Assembly (NCBI GenBank): GCA_934527325.1
Contig: CAKTAG010000026.1
Span: forward strand, 1-15,716
DNA: 15,716 bases
Direction: 5' to 3'
DNA from: an uncultured Candidatus Soleaferrea sp.
GTDB taxonomy: Bacteria; Bacillota; Clostridia; Oscillospirales; Ruminococcaceae
The translations under genes and the position numbers were made by a program. This document shows, piece by piece, positions 14,388 to 15,716 of the stretch. Each line of letters opens with the position of its first letter. Position 1 is the stretch's first letter. The notes beneath the pieces were generated by a model, which saw only the letters and a list, made by a program, of their open reading frames with translations, had not been told where the DNA came from and did no database searches.

Positions 14388-15038
14388 TTACACCTTCTTA
14401 ATTTTATTTAACCTTTTACACTTACTACATATAATTATACCAAAATTCAAAATTATAGCAAGTAAAATTGCTATAATTATTATAGGTTTAAATTTTAACC
14501 TAATATTAAAATAAGTTTTAGATTCACTATTTACAAAATTAGGGTAAAGATATATATTGGCATTTTTTATATAAAAAATTTTATTTAAAATAGCATATAT
14601 ATTATAAACTAAAATATTATATTTTCCATATTTTATTCCTATTTCTGCAGCTTCATTACCTGTTATTATAGAATATAGATATATATTTTCTATAACTATG
14701 TGATTTAATAATTTTTTTATCCCCTCTGTTAAAACACTAGCAATTTTTTGTATTAATAAATAATATTCATTCCATTCCATATTTTTAAATTGATTTATTA
14801 TTTTATTTTTATTATTTGTAATTTTTTTATTGTTTCTTTTTTTATTGCTATTTAGCGGTTTAGTATTTTTTTTATTTAAAATTTTATTAATTTTAAATTT
14901 AAAAAATAAGACTTGCAGTTTAAGAATTACAAAACGTGGCACTGTGTTATCATAAGTTACCTCTATTTTTAATGGTAAAAATAGAGGTAAAACAAATATA
15001 ATCAAAAATAACCATAAAACAATAAAAAATATATTCAT
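14388..15038 (-). CDS. DUF2953 family membrane protein
   Basis: A protein of unknown function that in Clostridia and Bacilli commonly sits beside ytfJ. It has 216 residues from the chosen ATG. One N-terminal membrane segment (about 2-20) is followed by the family-typical start of a beta-rich domain (LKIEVTYDN). Next come a Lys/Asn-rich linker (about 50-80), a soluble part with the conserved-looking GNEAAEIGIKYG motif, and a second membrane segment near the C-terminus (about 187-206). The frame is open nine codons further upstream to a TTG, but only the downstream ATG (15036-15038) has a purine-rich AAAGAG site at proper spacing. The call rests on layout, size and neighbourhood more than on a strong motif. 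Confidence 0.75.
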   Translation of the reverse strand: MNIFFIVLWLFLIIFVLPLFLPLKIEVTYDNTVPRFVILKLQVLFFKFKINKILNKKNTKPLNSNKKRNNKKITNNKNKIINQFKNMEWNEYYLLIQKIASVLTEGIKKLLNHIVIENIYLYSIITGNEAAEIGIKYGKYNILVYNIYAILNKIFYIKNANIYLYPNFVNSESKTYFNIRLKFKPIIIIAILLAIILNFGIIICSKCKRLNKIKKV

Positions 15039-15078
15039 AAAATTTACTCTTTTTGGAGATAACAATTTACAATTTTAA

Positions 15079-15716
15079 TTAAACGTTAAACTTAAAAAGA
15101 ACAATATCTCCATCTTTCATTTCATACTCTTTTCCTTCTAACCTAACAAGCCCTTTTTCCTTTGCCAAAGACATATTTCCACAATCTGCAAAATCATTAA
15201 AAGATACAACCTCTGCTTTTATAAAACCTCTCTCAAAATCTGTATGAATTTTACCTGCTGCTTGAGGAGCTTTAGTACCTTTTTTTATAGTCCAAGCCCT
15301 AACTTCAGGCTTACCAGCTGTTAAATAAGAAATCAAACCTAAAATTTTATACCCTGCTTTAATCAACCTATCTAATCCAGATTCTTCTAAACCCAATTCA
15401 TTTAAAAAGAGTTTTTTATCTTCTAAAGGCATATCTACAATCTCTTCTTCAATTTTAGCAGATACCGGAATAACTAATGAATTTTCAGTTTTTGCAATGT
15501 TACAAACTTCTTGGTAATTTTTGTTGTTATTAATATTATTAACAAAATCCATTTCACTCATGTTTGCAACATATATAACAGGCTTAAAAGATAATAAGTT
15601 CATTTCTTCTAATAATTTTTGTTCATTTTCATTTTTAGCAATGTAGCTTCTAGCAGCTTTTCCATCTTCTAAAGCAAGTTTTAAATCTTGATAAAACTCT
15701 AAATCTAATTGGTATT
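15079..15716 (-). CDS. ychF: Redox-regulated ATPase YchF, C-terminal part (cut by window edge)
   Basis: An Obg-related P-loop NTPase that prefers ATP and associates with ribosomes; it is linked to stress responses in the family. Only the last 211 residues are in the window. Full-length YchF is about 365, so the P-loop and switch regions are missing off the right edge. Visible are the end of the helical domain (LKLALEDGKAARSYI), LLSFKPVIYVANMSE with the NxxE-type base-recognition motif, SAKIEEEI, and then the C-terminal TGS domain with LTAGKPEVRAWTIKKGTKAP, HTDFERGFIKAEV and a closing DGDIVLFKFNV. A Met at 15601-15603 is internal, not the start, because the frame continues to the edge. It is the most upstream gene seen in the operon, 40 bases before the DUF2953 start. 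Confidence 0.95.
   Translation of the reverse strand, partial: YQLDLEFYQDLKLALEDGKAARSYIAKNENEQKLLEEMNLLSFKPVIYVANMSEMDFVNNINNNKNYQEVCNIAKTENSLVIPVSAKIEEEIVDMPLEDKKLFLNELGLEESGLDRLIKAGYKILGLISYLTAGKPEVRAWTIKKGTKAPQAAGKIHTDFERGFIKAEVVSFNDFADCGNMSLAKEKGLVRLEGKEYEMKDGDIVLFKFNV

Noticed and set aside
1..15716. CRISPR arrays, insertion sequences, integrases, toxin-antitoxin pairs, phage genes, retrons
   Set aside because: I looked for spaced direct repeats, transposase motifs and accessory cassettes on both strands and saw none; the tRNAs show no flanking attachment-like duplication.

Overview
The window reads as a chromosomal segment of an AT-rich, Gram-positive, spore-forming Clostridia-type bacterium. 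I base this on about 27% G+C where I counted, clear AGGAGG-like ribosome sites with ATG, GTG and TTG starts, a GerW/YtfJ sporulation gene, a DacF-type D,D-carboxypeptidase, a TrmK tRNA methylase, the one-chain (dimeric) glycyl-tRNA synthetase and tRNA genes with encoded CCA. An Oscillospirales/Ruminococcaceae-like origin is plausible but not provable from the sequence alone. Most of the window is housekeeping. I found no phage, insertion sequence, CRISPR array, defence system or other obviously novel system.

Left part (1-4841, genes on the minus strand). In transcription order there is a Na+/phosphate symporter fused to a PhoU-like domain, a PucR/CdaR-type regulator, and the ftsE-ftsX pair, which overlap by 4 bases. 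The symporter has its own promoter and about a 110-nt leader. Bases 1-119, beyond ftsX, are more G+C-rich (43 of 120 bases against 33 of the next 120), are open on both strands, and are unrecognised.

Middle part (4842-8314, minus strand). A tRNA-Arg(CCG) with a near-consensus promoter is followed upstream by a 440-base non-coding stretch. That stretch holds an operator-like palindrome and a long hairpin that probably ends the next transcript. Next come a secreted M13 (neprilysin-like) zinc metallopeptidase with its own promoter, and trmK.

The only clear plus-strand gene is murA (8462-9721), transcribed divergently from trmK and starting at TTG. It converges on a tRNA-Leu(CAA)/tRNA-Met(CAT) pair across a shared two-way terminator (9750-9789).

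Right part (10177-15716, minus strand). A probable long operon runs ychF (cut by the window edge), a DUF2953 membrane protein, ytfJ/gerW, dacF, rluB, glyS and a small unrecognised 63-residue frame, ending at a hairpin terminator. It combines translation and ribosome functions (YchF, RluB, GlyS) with envelope and sporulation functions (DUF2953, GerW, DacF). Together with FtsEX and MurA, wall synthesis and remodelling is the main theme of the window.

The points most worth a second look are small: the odd left edge, the 63-residue frame after glyS, histidines replacing the usual glutamine in both symporter signature motifs, and several structured intergenic elements.
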